DNA of 64,000 bases from positions 36,938,821 through 37,002,820 of the forward strand of contig OX344750.2 in assembly GCA_947034885.2 (NCBI GenBank). Direction: 5' to 3'. The stretch is from Thuidium tamariscinum (Eukaryota > Streptophyta > Bryopsida > Hypnales > Thuidiaceae). The first letter of the stretch is position 1. Each line of letters opens with the position of its first letter. Shown piece after piece: positions 34,231 to 46,776 of the stretch. Below the pieces are notes generated by a model. That model worked only from the letters and a program-made list of their open reading frames with translations. It had not been told where the DNA came from and searched no databases. The position numbers were made by a program, and so were the translations under genes.

Positions 34231-37200
34231 AGAAAGCAATCTAATTTTTTTTGACAAATTATGAATTTGTTATGAATTTTTGAAGTGTAATGCTTGATTG
34301 ACCCAAAAGACTGAATTTATAGATTACCCCAAAATCAACAAAAAGTGTATCCTACCACCTAAAGCAATCACAATATTTCCTAAAAAGGTATAAGTTCCAA
34401 AAGTAATCACTAATAACTCCATCACTATCACCCAAGGCATTGATTTTGGCCACTAACCGATTCAATTTGGTTTTTATCCCACTTATTAAAAAAAGGTCTA
34501 TCATGGATTGATTTAAGACTGTCATAAATCATTTCCTAAGTGCTTGTTATGAGGTGGTTTACTTGCCATAGGTAAGTTTTTCAAATTTTTCCTTAAATTA
34601 GCTAATTTTAGGCAAAAACATGAAAGAACCATTGTGGACATGTATTGTAGGGATTGACCCAAATGTTAAAGTCTTTCACCAAAACATGACAAAAAAAACA
34701 TTTCAATAAATGAAATTTGGGCTATATTATATTGATTTAAAAGCCACAATCAATGTCTTGTATCATGATGATGGAGCAATTAGTACCTACAATAGGAACA
34801 TCCACCTTTTAAATGTAAATTCATCACAAATTAGAATTGACTTTTCTAGGCCTTCATACTTTGGCCATATTGGAAAATATTGTAACTACTTTAGGGAATT
34901 AAGATGACAATTACGGATATACTTTTTGTTAATTTGATGGTAGTAATCAGACCTTGGGGACCAATTGGGAAGTACAATTCAAAAATTCATGAGAAATTCA
35001 TACCTTGTCAAAAAAACCGAGAAATTTCAATTACTCTTCCCATTTCTCAGTTTTCACATTTGTCTTTAAGTGGATTTCCTTAAAAAGCAGTTATGCTAAT
35101 AGGGCAAATTAATCATTGTACTTGTCATAGGTTTGTTTACTTTAGTATAATGGATGCCTTCATAAGTAATTTGAATTTTTAGATTTTTAGGCATATATAG
35201 TTGGTAGCCAACTAGCTATAACCATAAACAATAAGAAATATCTAAACTAACTATGCTTTGGCATTTACTTCAAGGGCAACAACCTTGCCAATAGCAAAAA
35301 AATTTGTTTCTTCTATCAAGATAAATGATTGATCTTAGGCCATGAATACCTATAGGAAAAGCATTGTAGACATCATTGGTCTAATGAACTCAATAAATGC
35401 AATCATTTCTATATATCTTTTGGAGGTAGTTTAAAGACATTTATGCCCATTGTTTAGTATGCTTTACAATGGTCAATTGTAGCAATCTAGTGCATAGAGC
35501 TTTAAAACTAAGGTAACTATATTGATTGAATTTTTTTGTGAATGGGCTTTATAGAACTATGAGAGCACAAGATTAAATAATGAAGAAGTTTGTGTACTTG
35601 TAGTGCCTTGGCACCCTAAAATATTATAAGCATATTCTTCTTTGTATAGGCTTAGGAAAGGATATTTTATATTGGCAAATGTTCTTGAAGTAAGATGCAA
35701 GGGATTGCAAATTTTTTGGAGGTTTGATGAATTAGTTGTAAATTTTCAAAAGTGAAGATTATATGAGGCTATGGATGAACCCTAGCCAAATCTAAAATCT
35801 ATATGGTGTACATTAAGAGAAGATATTTATGACATCAAGACATTGCGCATACAAAACATGAATTTACACTACTCTAGGGAAATAGTCATCAATAATTAAA
35901 TCTACTAAACTCATTTAAATCTATTAGGTCTATTGTTAAATTGTTACTAGTAATTGTAGTCTAAGGTCAATCATTTATCTTGATAGGGGAATGAAAACTT
36001 TCTTGTCATTGCTAAGTGTTGTCATAGGTAGAAATACAAATATAAATTAAAGGTCACTATATGCAGTAGAAAAAAAGAGAGAAAAGAAGGTTCAACACAT
36101 GTAGATATGCATCACGTGGATAAAATGCCAAAAAGAGACAAAAGACTACTATTATTTTATTATTTTATGAATGCAATACAACTTCATATTTAGGTGGTGT
36201 ATATTTTGTAATTATCATGTATACATTATTCATAATTTTAGGGTCTTTTAAATAAGGCGTTATTGGAATTGTAATTTGCCTTACAAACAATAACAATATT
36301 AGAATTGTAACCTCATTTGTGTTACCTATATTCTCCTATTTTATTAATGTTGAAGGAATGAATGAAGATTGAAGTACATAGATCAAGGAAATGACTAGTA
36401 ATCAAGTTGTCCTATATTTCAATATAGATGAAATTTTTAATGTTAATTTAATTCTTAAAACAACTAGTCCATCTTCAATGAAAGTCAATTAAAACATAAA
36501 GTAGACAAATTTGAGAATCAAACCAAGTAGTACATACTAATATCTTAAAAACAATACCATATTAATCTTCCTTCAACAAATACAATTTATTCTCTACCAA
36601 CTTATACATAACATTGTTAAGCCAATGTAGTGGGGTTCTAACCTTTTGTATCCTTCAAAAGAGACCCCTATAGAATGATAGCATAAAGCTTTTGTACTAT
36701 TTTCTATTACAATTCTCTAGCTAATCTATTTTTTAGCTATAATTTTTTGCATTTTAAATTCAAATGACTCAAAATTTGTAGGCAAGGTGCTCATGATTTA
36801 TTACATGCCTTGCCTAATTTTTTTTAATATTTGAAAAAAATATTTTATTATCCAAAAACAGCCTCCAATTTTATGTGAAGTTTGCTACTATAGGATATGT
36901 TTGAAGAGGTAGTATCTACAAAAACAAATTCAAATCTAAAATTTAGAATGGGTGGACTTGAAGTATACTTTTAGGAATGGGTGCAAGAAATTAAAGATCA
37001 CCATTTTCTAAATTTTTTGGCCAAAACTATAGTTTTTGAATTCAATACTAGGAGTACTACAAGAACTATGAAACAAAACAATCACTAACATTGATGTGAA
37101 AAATCAATGACTAAAGTAGTATTTCAATTACAATTAATATTTGAAAATGTTAAAATAGTATTATGTGGAAGAAAAGTTACTACATCATAGAAAATTGATG

Positions 37201-38679
37201 CAATGAATTACAAATTAATAATAAATAGAAAATCATGAAGAACCCCCCCCCCCAAAATGGCAATTTGTAAAGACTTAATAATAATCACATTTCATCAAAA
37301 AATGAAGTTGAAACCATCTTCATTCTTCAATGTTCAAAAGTGTGCACTCAAAGGAGCCCTATTTGCACAAATATAGAGGCTTTGAAATAGTGTATTTTTA
37401 GATGTCTCTTGGTAGGTAAATGCCTTACTACTATAGAAATAGACTATAGAATTTTTAGCTTTATATCATTAATTTTGGGTACTCCAAACCCCTAAACCAC
37501 AAAGTGTGTCAAATTAGTAAAATTAATTTTTAATTTTTAAATTATTTTTTTATATATAGAAAAAAACTAATGATTAAAATCAAGTTAGCCCATCTATAAA
37601 AATTTCAAGAACATTGACTCTATGGCCCAAAAATTCTAGCAAAAAACAATTTTGTTACTTTGAATGTGACAAAAACGTAGGACCACCCTTTCTTGCAATC
37701 ACCCTTAGCTATCATTCAAAGGATTTCTAAAAATATTTATTTATATGTCATATAGAAATATACAAAGTAAACTTCTTTCTACTTTCAATTTGAAACATAT
37801 AAAAAATTATTTTGTCATTTTTTTGGTAATGACAATCTCCATAGAATTACCACAAATGGCTAGTTCTTTCAATGTAATTTTTTTCCTATTTTTTCTTAAA
37901 TTAAAACATCAAAGTATATATATTTTTTGAAATTTGGCACTTTTTTAGTTCTCCTATTTAAAATTTTCTTCTATGATTTTCTTTGGGGAATTATCTTTAT
38001 CTTATAGGTGTATACATTGGCCATAGTAATTCAATTTTTTTCTTAAATTTAAATTTCTCCCCTCAAAAAGCATGAGCATTGTGAAATGCAACAAAATCAG
38101 TAGGTATTTTATGGAACCACCCTATAGTAACCAAAAATCATATTATAATATATGTTTGTCCTTTAGCATGTACAAATGTTTTAGCATGTACAAATGTAGA
38201 GTCAATCAAATTCTTTAAATCTATAATTAAATCTAAAACTAAATCCCTTTTTATGTATCAAGGAAAAGATTACTAGTATGTTTTTTCGTAAGATTTCACA
38301 AAGGGGAGATCAAGTGCTAGTTATAGTATGCAATGTTGTGCAATCCTTTCCAAAGTACATGAAGTTCAACATAAGGCACATAACTTCACAAACAAAAAGG
38401 TTGTATTACTTTTATATATATAAGAGATAACACAAACAATATAATATAGTTAACAAGCCTGAATCATTGTGCCTTGGAGGAGAAATAATGCCTTCCCATA
38501 TATCTAGGAGTGAACTTAGTTATAATCTTGTAGAAAATCATTATTGGTTGTTTGGAATTGAGTTGCAACGTTAAGTTTATACCATTAGACGGGAAGAAAG
38601 TTACAAAAGTCATTGGCTAGCTAGGAAGTTGCTATGCCATTGGAACTTCCCATGGAATTAGAAGGGACCACAATGTTGT
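34231..38679. other. AT-rich gene desert
   Basis: About 4.4 kb of very AT-rich DNA without a supported gene. Simple runs (a C run near 37,240; TATATA near 37,550 and 38,410) are the only distinct marks. It is probably ancient repeat debris. Confidence 0.45.
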
Positions 38680-38683
38680 TTAA

Positions 38684-38913
38684 CCCTTGAAGGATGGACT
38701 AGTGTCCGTTAAAATCATGCATTTTGATACAGTGTGACATCATCTACTTTAAATAACCCAAATATACTCATTTGAAGTCAAAGTACTACAAAAGATTTCC
38801 CCTTTCCACCCCTAATACCAAGGTTGAATAGTTGCACTTGACTACTTGTATCCTCCAAGGAAAGTTCCTTTGTCATTCATCAACCACGAAACGTCCTTGT
38901 TGACGGTTAATGG
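38684..38913 (+). mobile_element. piggyBac-type MITE, family P3 copy 1
   Basis: TTAA lies at both borders (38,680-38,683 and 38,914-38,917). The left end is CCCTTGAAGGATGGACT and the right end is a decayed version of GACGTTTAAGGG. Length 230 bp. The interior (AAATCATGCATTTTGATAC, TGACATCATCTACTTT) matches the copies at 43.9 and 44.1 kb. Confidence 0.65.
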
Positions 38914-38917
38914 TTAA

Positions 38918-40241
38918 CAATGTTATGAATGTGCAAATGCATTGTAAAGGCAACAGAAGACCATTCCCACATGTTTTGTGCTTGCACCAATAGTACAATT
39001 TATTGAAGGCGGAAATTGCGCCATTGATGGCTGATGTCTGGATGTCACTCTTTTGCCGAGTAAACAAGGTCTGGGGACTCCCGTATTCATTAGTCAAGGA
39101 GTGCAGTACGTGGAGTGACACACTTCGAGAATCTTATCTCAGTTCCCATATCTGCAAGGGACCCAGAAATATTTACATCGATCGAGCCGCCCTATCCTAA
39201 TGTCGTCCTTCACCGGCGTAGCTGACAAGGAAGTTAGCAGTTCAGACTCCCCGACCTCTCTTCGATCTTGACGACCGTTTGCATTGTTTGTGGGGTCAAT
39301 CGACGACAGAAAGCACATTTTTCTTTGCTTGTTGCGACGATGATGTCCCGTTTTTGAACCTTCGGTCGGGTCCTCATGTTCGTACGGTGGTCACAGGCCT
39401 AGGTCTCAGAAAAGCAGGATCAGTCAATTGGAGAAATCATGGAGAGTGTAGGAGTCTAACTATGCTTCATTCAAGACAAGAAACATTAATTTTCAGACCG
39501 TTTGGAACAATTCTGGGCAGTTGATCTGGACCATAGAGTTTCAGGTCGAAGTACCTGCCATTGGATTGACTAATTTCATATGATTTTACGCAAGTACAAG
39601 CTGAAAATTCTACTGTCACCCACCTTGAACTACGCCCGCAAAAATTTCTGTGAGGGCACTGGACTGGACTGTACAGTATCGATAGTCCCCAATGTACAGT
39701 ACAGTACTGTGTTGTTTTGTACACAGGGTCCCAGTACCTTCAACAAACATAATCCTGACTTACACTGATCTCAGAAAGTGATTGGCGTTATTCTTTTAAT
39801 GTAGGCACGGCAGGAAAATCAACAGTCGCGCCGAATTCCAGCCTTATCTTCATCATTAAAACTCGATAAATAAGCCGGACCTATTGCTACTGCTCTGAAC
39901 TACAGTGGCTACCGGTGGAGCAAGCTTCTTGTGTTCAAAAGTCACGAAGTCACGATTAAAGCAGGCAAGGAAATGGTCAGTTGCTGATACTTTAGTCCCA
40001 ATCATGCTTACAAGAGAGATCACCCTGAACAAATTGGGTCATCCCCAGGCATTTGAAGAATTTAAGATAAATTCAATATCACCAGATTAATTTCTAAAGT
40101 ATAACCATTGAATGGTCGTATAAGGGTACAACAACACTGATTACGCGCAGTCACACCGCGAGCAAGCACGCAAACTTGCGAACACATGCTCAAAAATGAG
40201 GTTGAGCATCAATTCCATGTTGGAAAACAGCTAGACTAATT
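38918..40241. other. Spacer, no supported gene
   Basis: Moderately GC-rich at 39,000-39,450, with short ORFs lacking known domains. A GTACAGTAC palindrome cluster lies near 39,670-39,710. It may include 3' sequence of the ORF ending at 40,242. Confidence 0.3.
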
Positions 40242-41210
40242 TCATAAACTAATGGAACGCAGGCTGCTTTTTTTCTGCACGGAGGACGACGCTGATGATT
40301 CCGCCTGCTTCTTGGGTGCGCCCCCGAAGTGGTTCTTGAAATGGAGCTCAGGCGGTGCCAAACACTGATGCGGCGTCGCGCAGAAAATCTCGTCCGGATA
40401 CCACTGAGGTCCATCTCCATTGACAGCACTCGCAGACGATGCCTCCGGCTTGGCCAACGGTTTCAAGCAGAACCCCGCACTGAGCCTCTTGTCGTGCAGG
40501 ATTTGCCCAATTTCGCAAGCGGTGTGTTTGTGCCCTAGTCCCAGGCAACTCGAGCACTGACTCGGCACATCTTCGTACTCCAATGCAATCTCCACTTCCT
40601 CATTCGTGATCGGAATGGGAAGCACGAGCGCCGAGGGCAGCGTTCGCAGATCCTCTACCAAGACGCAAATGCGTGGAGTGGACGATTTCTTCAAATACTC
40701 CTCCCTCTCCCCTGTCCACACGACCTCGCCGATGTCAGCGCACAGACTGGGCAGCGCGCGGATGTAGATGTCGTCGAGAAGCGGGAAACGGATCCAGATG
40801 GGGATGCGGATGCCGGACATGGGCTTCTCCGGGTCGAACTGCGGCTTCCAAGGGTGCAGGTAGAGGCGGTGCCCGGTGCCGAATTCGAACGGGCTGGATT
40901 TTAGGGCTTCCAGCGCTCTCTCTGCTGCAGAAAAGGTCAAAACGAAGTAGCCTCGCTTCAGCATTCGGATTCGTGTCACCACCAAAGAGGGCTCCTTCCA
41001 TGAGTTCAAATGGAGGTCTACCCACGACTGCAGCTCGATTCGAGAGGGCTGACGGGTAGGCACAACGCCGATCAATGCTAATTGCGAAAGCGACAACGCG
41101 TCCTCGGTGATCAGGGCTAAAGTTTCGGCAGACAGGTGGGGCTTCAGTTTGGGACCCTGCGGCAGGGGAAACGCGCGCATATCTTTGCAACTCAGCCGCT
41201 TCCTTGCCAT
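40242..41210 (-). CDS. DUF4283 plus CCHC zinc-knuckle protein
   Basis: An uninterrupted 322-codon reading frame on the minus strand. Residues about 40-200 match DUF4283, the nucleic-acid-binding gag-like domain of plant L1-type LINE ORF1 proteins, with landmarks LVVTRIRMLKRGYFVLTF, FKWTP-like LHPWKPQFDPEKP and IPIWIRFP. A zinc knuckle follows at about residues 227-240: CSSCLGLGHKHTAC, the CX2CX4HX4C spacing. The tail is Ser/Lys-rich. The ATG at 41,210 is the first in frame. No reverse transcriptase is found downstream, so this is either an orphan LINE ORF1 or a domesticated gene; the open frame in an otherwise decayed region favours recent origin or selection. GC content is well above the flanks. 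Confidence 0.75.
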   Translation of the reverse strand: MARKRLSCKDMRAFPLPQGPKLKPHLSAETLALITEDALSLSQLALIGVVPTRQPSRIELQSWVDLHLNSWKEPSLVVTRIRMLKRGYFVLTFSAAERALEALKSSPFEFGTGHRLYLHPWKPQFDPEKPMSGIRIPIWIRFPLLDDIYIRALPSLCADIGEVVWTGEREEYLKKSSTPRICVLVEDLRTLPSALVLPIPITNEEVEIALEYEDVPSQCSSCLGLGHKHTACEIGQILHDKRLSAGFCLKPLAKPEASSASAVNGDGPQWYPDEIFCATPHQCLAPPELHFKNHFGGAPKKQAESSASSSVQKKSSLRSISL

Positions 41211-41460
41211 TGAGGCCAACACCTAATTCAACCCTGTACCAATTCAGAACAAAGTAGACTACACAACAACTGTGGTACTAGAGAGACCAGAATGGAATGT
41301 CAAAAACAGAGAAAACTTAAGCCTCTTCCTTGCCATGGCAGCAAGTCACACCTAACTTACTTCAACCCTGCGTCAAGTCAGAAACTCCACGAGAAGCAGA
41401 CATAACAGTAACAGGCTGATAGAGACCCCGGAAAGGAATGGACCAAAAAAAACAAAAAAA
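41196..41460 (-). repeat. Diverged tandem duplication over the start codon region
   Basis: CTTCCTTGCCAT near 41,199-41,210 and again near 41,325-41,336 begin two parallel segments that share TTCAACCCTG, TCAGAA, TAGAGACC and GGAATG in order. The upstream copy carries its own ATG encoding MARKRL, as in the real protein, but stops after about 25 codons, giving a small upstream ORF. Confidence 0.55.
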
Positions 41461-43180
41461 AATGGGAAAAGGCTGTTAGGGTTCAAGATGGGTACAACTT
41501 ACAAGAATCGGCGAGTTGCATGGAATTCCTGCTCGGTTGTCTCATCGCGGCACAGCCTGTGATGAGGAACAGGAAATCCTTTCGACGATGAAGCCTCCCA
41601 TGATCACCAGTTAGACTGGGTGATCGCCCCTTCCAGTGGATCCAACTAGGTCCTGTTTGCGTTACATCGCTCCAATTGCAGATACCCACAGTCACAAATC
41701 ACAGATGGGATGAGGCAATTCATGAATGACAGAGAGAGAACCTCTTCTAATTCAATCCGTGCGAGTTCGGAATTCAAAAGGTGACCCAAAGATGCTCACT
41801 AAGTACGAGGAGATCTAGACAAAACGCTCACGCCTGGGGCCTGGCTGTGGAGTTCGCATTGTGCGGGCCAGATGAGTGAGTGAGGACGATGATGAAAGAC
41901 AATGGATGGATGATATACTGTAACAGGACGACTGACGAAGAGTGGTCACTCAACCAGGGCTTTTTTGGGGGGCTTTCTAGTGCCGGATTGCACCAGAAAT
42001 TTTTTTTTGGCTAAAAATGGCAAAACAACCATGAAATATTAACAAAAAACCTTGGATGGATTTTTCAAATTGTGGATGAAAATAGAAGTATATTCATGTG
42101 ATATGTGCTAATGAGTGATATTTTTTGTTCAATACGTGGATGATGTTGAAATTTAGAGCACCACTTTAGTACATCATAAAAAATGTAAAAAAAATGAGTG
42201 ACTCAACTCTCTCTAATCACATTGGATCAAGGGCACAAAACGTAGTGAGGCTTTTTTTAATTAATTAATTTAACACAAGTAAAAAAATTTGTAATCCTTA
42301 TGAGAGAACATACAACTAATAAGTGAGGCAAGCATGTTGATCAAACATCTAGCAATATTATTTGCAAAGTTAAATTTTAATTTTTAATTTGTAGACTTAT
42401 TTAATTTGTTTATGAAAAATGAAACATAGTAAAAAACCTTTAGGGGTTAAAAAGTACATATTTAGAGGGTTGAATGTACATCAAAACCTTCAAAACTACA
42501 ACCTACTTAGGCATTCCAAACATGCTTGAATTCTGAGATTTGTGATAATATAATGTAGCATGTATATGTGACATGAAAACATCACTTCGGATTGAAAGAT
42601 TTCAAGAAGGTGATTTGGAAACCTTTTTATACATGTCATACTCATTTTTATCACAATTGTATGCGACTTCTTGTCTTGTGATATCATTGAACTTGAGTTG
42701 AGAAAGTATTTCAAAGTGAATTTTGAGCTCGGTACATCTCTTTATGGGAAATCAAAGAATATTGTTCTATCTATATGAAAATACATTTGCATACATCCAT
42801 CGTCACTCCTATAAGAAACCATAGATTAATTTGAAATAAAGAAAGGGATTATTTCTTAAATAAAATTATAGAAATTTCATTATTTAAATGTGATATTAAT
42901 ACCATATTTCAATTTTATTTCTGTTTTTTGAGTCATAGGGGCTTGTTTAAAAACTTTTGGAGAGTGGTTCAAAACTCCAAAATTCTTTCTCAATAACCCT
43001 TAAAGGACATCTGCAACCCTCTATGATGAAGGTAGTCACCAAAATTGCTCTATTATTGGACCAATAGGTGCATACTTTGATTATTCAATGAACATTATAG
43101 TCATCTATGAATTGATGAGTTTTGGCCTCAATGTCCTTCAAGGGCTAATTTCTTACATTAAGTGAAGAGAAGAATACTAG
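41461..43180. other. 5' flank of the DUF4283 ORF, then AT-rich spacer
   Basis: 41,480-41,960 is GC-richer and may be the 5' leader or promoter. Beyond 41,990 the DNA is AT-rich. A CCTTTAGGGGTTAA motif near 42,437 resembles a piggyBac-type end without a partner. Confidence 0.3.
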
Positions 43181-43187
43181 CAAATTT

Positions 43188-43455
43188 TTTTCCCAAGTCT
43201 ACACTAAATTGTAAAATTAGGTTGCTTTTACAACTAGGTTGCCTTCTCCTAAGAAATTTATTCTTGAAGTCATCAAAGTCAACAAATTTTACTACAAATA
43301 CTTTCACATTTGTACACATGGAGGTTCATAAATTCTAACTGCACCAATAGCTAATTCAAAAGTAATCAGTGCATTCTTGTATAATAACAACAAATATTTA
43401 TATTGTAGAATGTTGAGAAAAAAGTATGGGACAACATAATTTTACTATTTATTGT
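43188..43455 (-). repeat. Dispersed repeat R5, minus-strand copy
   Basis: Reverse-complemented, it is collinear with 53,235-53,500 and 55,715-55,965. Shared landmarks are AGTGAAATTATGTTGCCC-like, TATAAATATTT, AATGCACT, TTTGAATTAG and AAGGCAACCTA. Unclassified. Confidence 0.5.
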
Positions 43456-43499
43456 AAGGTTTAACTATTTAAGCACCAATTGTTAGCCACGCCTAGTAC

Positions 43500-43830
43500 C
43501 CAACTTGAAGGAATGCAATACTACCAATCAAGGCAATAATAGATTTCCAACCAAAACTTGAATTGCATTTTTTTGATCCTTTTCAAGATTGAGACTAAAA
43601 AGATAATGACACATTTCCCACATTAGTGTGGCAAAAGAAGTGAGTGGACAACAATTTTGGAATGATCAGAATTAGAAGACTTTAGACTTTGATTATAGGT
43701 CAAATGCAGTTTTTGGCTCCTTGAATTCATAGTAATTTCAATTCGGGGATCAAATTCTGAATTTTTTTTCTATCCCCATATTTCCTATCTTTGTGCATCG
43801 GAAAATTTTTTACAACTTGATATTGCTCAC
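43500..43830 (-). repeat. Dispersed repeat R2, minus-strand copy
   Basis: The reverse complement aligns with 12,400-12,745 along its length. Unclassified and old. Confidence 0.5.
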
Positions 43831-43852
43831 CATATGTTGTTGAATTCCTTAA

Positions 43853-44077
43853 CCCTTGAAAGATGGATTGATGGATGTGGAAATCATGCATTTTGATACT
43901 ACCTGTGTAATCATCTCCTTTGAATAAGCCAAATATACTTATTAGAAGTCAAAATAATAGAGAAGATCTTTCCTTTCCACCCCTAATATGGAGGATGAAT
44001 AGTTGCACTTTTGTCCTACAAAGAAAGATTCTTTGTCATTTATTGGACACAAAACGTCGGCCTTAGACATTTAAGGT
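43853..44077 (+). mobile_element. piggyBac-type MITE, family P3 copy 2
   Basis: TTAA at 43,849-43,852 and 44,078-44,081. The left end is CCCTTGAAAGATGGATTG and the right end GACATTTAAGGT. Length 225 bp, same family as 38,684-38,913. Its right border TTAA is shared with the next element. Confidence 0.7.
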
Positions 44078-44081
44078 TTAA

Positions 44082-44303
44082 CCCTTAAACGTCAAAGCGG
44101 ACGTTTTCCGTCCACAGAATGAGAGAGAATATTCCCTTGTAGAATGGAAGTGCAACTATTGGTCATCGATTTTAGGGGTGAAAAGGGGAAATCTTCTACA
44201 TGACTTTGACTTCCAATGAATATATTTGGCTTTTCCAAAGTAGATGATGTCACACGGAATCAAAATGCATGATTTCCACGGTCATCAGTCCGTCGTTCAA
44301 GGG
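44082..44303 (-). mobile_element. piggyBac-type MITE, family P3 copy 3
   Basis: In the opposite orientation to its neighbour and touching it through one TTAA. The ends are CCCTTAAACGTC and, reverse-complemented, CCCTTGAACGACGGAC, with TTAA at 44,304-44,307. It is the best preserved copy, with interior AAATCATGCATTTTGATTCC on the minus strand. Confidence 0.75.
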
Positions 44304-44307
44304 TTAA

Positions 44308-46225
44308 CTGAATGACGGACCACTGGAGTGCCTCAGCTCAACCTCAGTGTAATGAAAACCTTGACCAAGCCTGATCATCTTGAATTGTGAACTACCGCTC
44401 CAAGGCAATGACGTAAAGCACTGACCAGGGCCCAATCTTTGTCTTGAAAACGGAGCCAGAGCGCCGAATCTGCTCCAGTTGTACCGTGTTATAAGATCGT
44501 GCTTTGAGGAGAGAAATTGGGTCATGGGATTGGCTGGGAGGTATTTGGCGTCGATAATAAGGCCACATTGGCCCTTGCTGAATGCACCATTCAAAGTCAG
44601 TACAGACCTGTGCAAAAGGAATTCCTTCTGTGGAGGGCCCACTTTCATCGCAGACCAGCTGATGCATGGCTTGAAAATCTACTATTTAAACCTTTTTTTA
44701 TTAAGATATGTACCGAAATTTGACCCTATAACGTTCTTATGTATGGAGGCTGTATACATATTTTAGGCAAGAATCGAGAAGGGATGATTCTGCAAATAGG
44801 TCGCAATTGAGTGCTGGTATTACTTAATATGCTTTGGTAGTTTGGCTCCTCTACAGATTCTGTGAAGAATTCACTTCAGTCTAACTGCACCGCTGTGGTA
44901 TTTACTAGACCTCGATTGATCAGCAGTTGAAGAATCGAAGAACATTAAATTTATCAACAAGTGGCGCTGCAACCCTCGAAGTTCGTAAACTGTAGGATGC
45001 CGATTAGATTCTCCTTCACTTTTTCGCCGCTCTTTGTCCACTTAAAGCCACATTGATCTCTCTCACCAATCACGTGAGATGTTGCAGTCAACTGAATCGA
45101 CGCTTCAGAAACAGAGTGTCCCTTCAAGTTTCATTTCGTCTCATGGACGTTGAGAGAACTGGGACACCACGGAGCTCCGAAGTACGTAAATAGCGGAAAA
45201 TAGCAGAAGCCTGGTTCACTCGCACAACTTCAGCGATTGATTTTGGTAATCGGAGAGACAAAATTAAAACACTGTTCCAACACTCTTTGCAAGGCTCTTA
45301 AATTCATCTTTGACAGGATTCTTCGATAAGCGACTCAGTTTTCACGATTGAATTGGTAGGACTGACGTTTGAAGATCTCGAGATCTAAATTTCAAAACTC
45401 AGGATGTTTTTGGGTCAAACAATTCAAACCCGGGGACATTTAATACAATTATTTCTATTGTAGCGGAACTGGCTGACAAATCGCTTTTTGAACCTTGAGT
45501 GGCGAAAGGAAAACCAGCCTAGTGCATACTTGTCCCAATGTGAGATGTACAGTACAGTACGTCCCTAGAAGTACGAATTGTGAAGGATATACTATGAGGT
45601 TTCTAAACCTCTGAATATAATTTTAAGATTTCCAAACTCATCCATTCTTTGTCAAATTCAGTCAAGTTTAATTTACCAAAATCAACAGGTACTTTTGGGG
45701 ATGTACCCTGGTTATTCCCCGCTTTAGTTGTCTTAAAATCACTTTAAAAAAAAAAAATTCGACTACTAGTTTTGCCTGCGTTTGATCATACCAACCAATT
45801 GTTTTGACAAATCGAACTGACTGAGACTCACAACTATACCTCCATCGGTTCTTCCCGTACATTGTTCTCAATTCCACTCTTACTTTCTTCCCCTTATTCA
45901 CGCCGTCTGCTTCAAATCATCAGCGAGAGACAGGATGAGGTGACTTTGGGTTGAAAAGACCACTAAACGTTTGGATTTAAGCTTGTCCATGGAACTTGGA
46001 TTTATTTGTCTCACGTCTGCACGTAGAATAGTAAATCCCCAACACGGTGGATATTCCATTATAGACTGCAAAATAATCTCTATATTGGCATCAATCTGTC
46101 AGACAGTATAAAATTTAGACACTTTTTTCTTGCTTTGTAGCTTAGTTATCTCCCTAGGAATTTAGATCAGATAACAAGGTCAAGCACCTCACAATCATGT
46201 TACGTGTAGTAGTATTTGAACCCAA
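44308..46225. other. Spacer, no supported gene
   Basis: Mixed composition. Overlapping short ORFs at 44,304-44,766 on both strands show no domain. Nothing recognised. Confidence 0.35.
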
Positions 46226-46405
46226 CGTGAATTTCGTTAAATTGGTGATATTCCACAAGCAAATTTCTTGACATACATCTTCAGAAAGGTCTAATTTCAG
46301 GCCACAAATTAGGCCAGAGTTATGGATTTTAATTTGGGTTCAGGCCGCGCGTCCTGAACCGCGCCAAAGTGGTGGAATATATCGCCAATTTAACGAAATT
46401 GACGC
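46226..46405. mobile_element. Fold-back element F1, copy A
   Basis: AATTTCGTTAAATTGG at the left is exactly mirrored by CCAATTTAACGAAATT at the right, and the inverted repeat continues imperfectly for about 30 bp (ATATTCCAC). Length about 180 bp, no ORF. The target duplication is not clear. Confidence 0.55.
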
Positions 46406-46609
46406 ACCTGAAGCTGGTATCCGCTTCGTCAGTTCTTATACCCTAGCCTCAACCACCTCACTTGTTCTATAATCAATTCCTTAATGCTGCATCTTCTTTG
46501 TCTGGAACGACTGAATCATCGCAATTTCTTATTCATCGTTACTGGCATGTGGAGAGGTGCAGAAGCACAAGCTTGAGTGCGTGGAATTGCTCATGCTCCC
46601 TCAATGAAA

Positions 46610-46776
46610 CGTCAATTTCGATAAATTGGGGAAAATTCCAGGACGTTGGTACTCTCAGGTTGCGCAACCTGAAACGTAAATCTATCTCGGTCCGAGGTTC
46701 GGAGCTTTGGGCAGATGAATGCATGGCACAGTTTCTAGAGTCCAGAATCTTGCCGATTTAACGAAATTGGTGATCT
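46610..46776. mobile_element. Fold-back element F1, copy B
   Basis: The left end CGTCAATTTCGATAAATTGG and right end CCGATTTAACGAAATTGG match those of the copy 200 bp upstream. The interior is unrelated or strongly diverged. Confidence 0.5.

Noticed and set aside
40673-41059. Plus-strand 128-codon ORF and an overlapping minus frame
   Set aside because: Shadows of the DUF4283 frame in GC-rich sequence.
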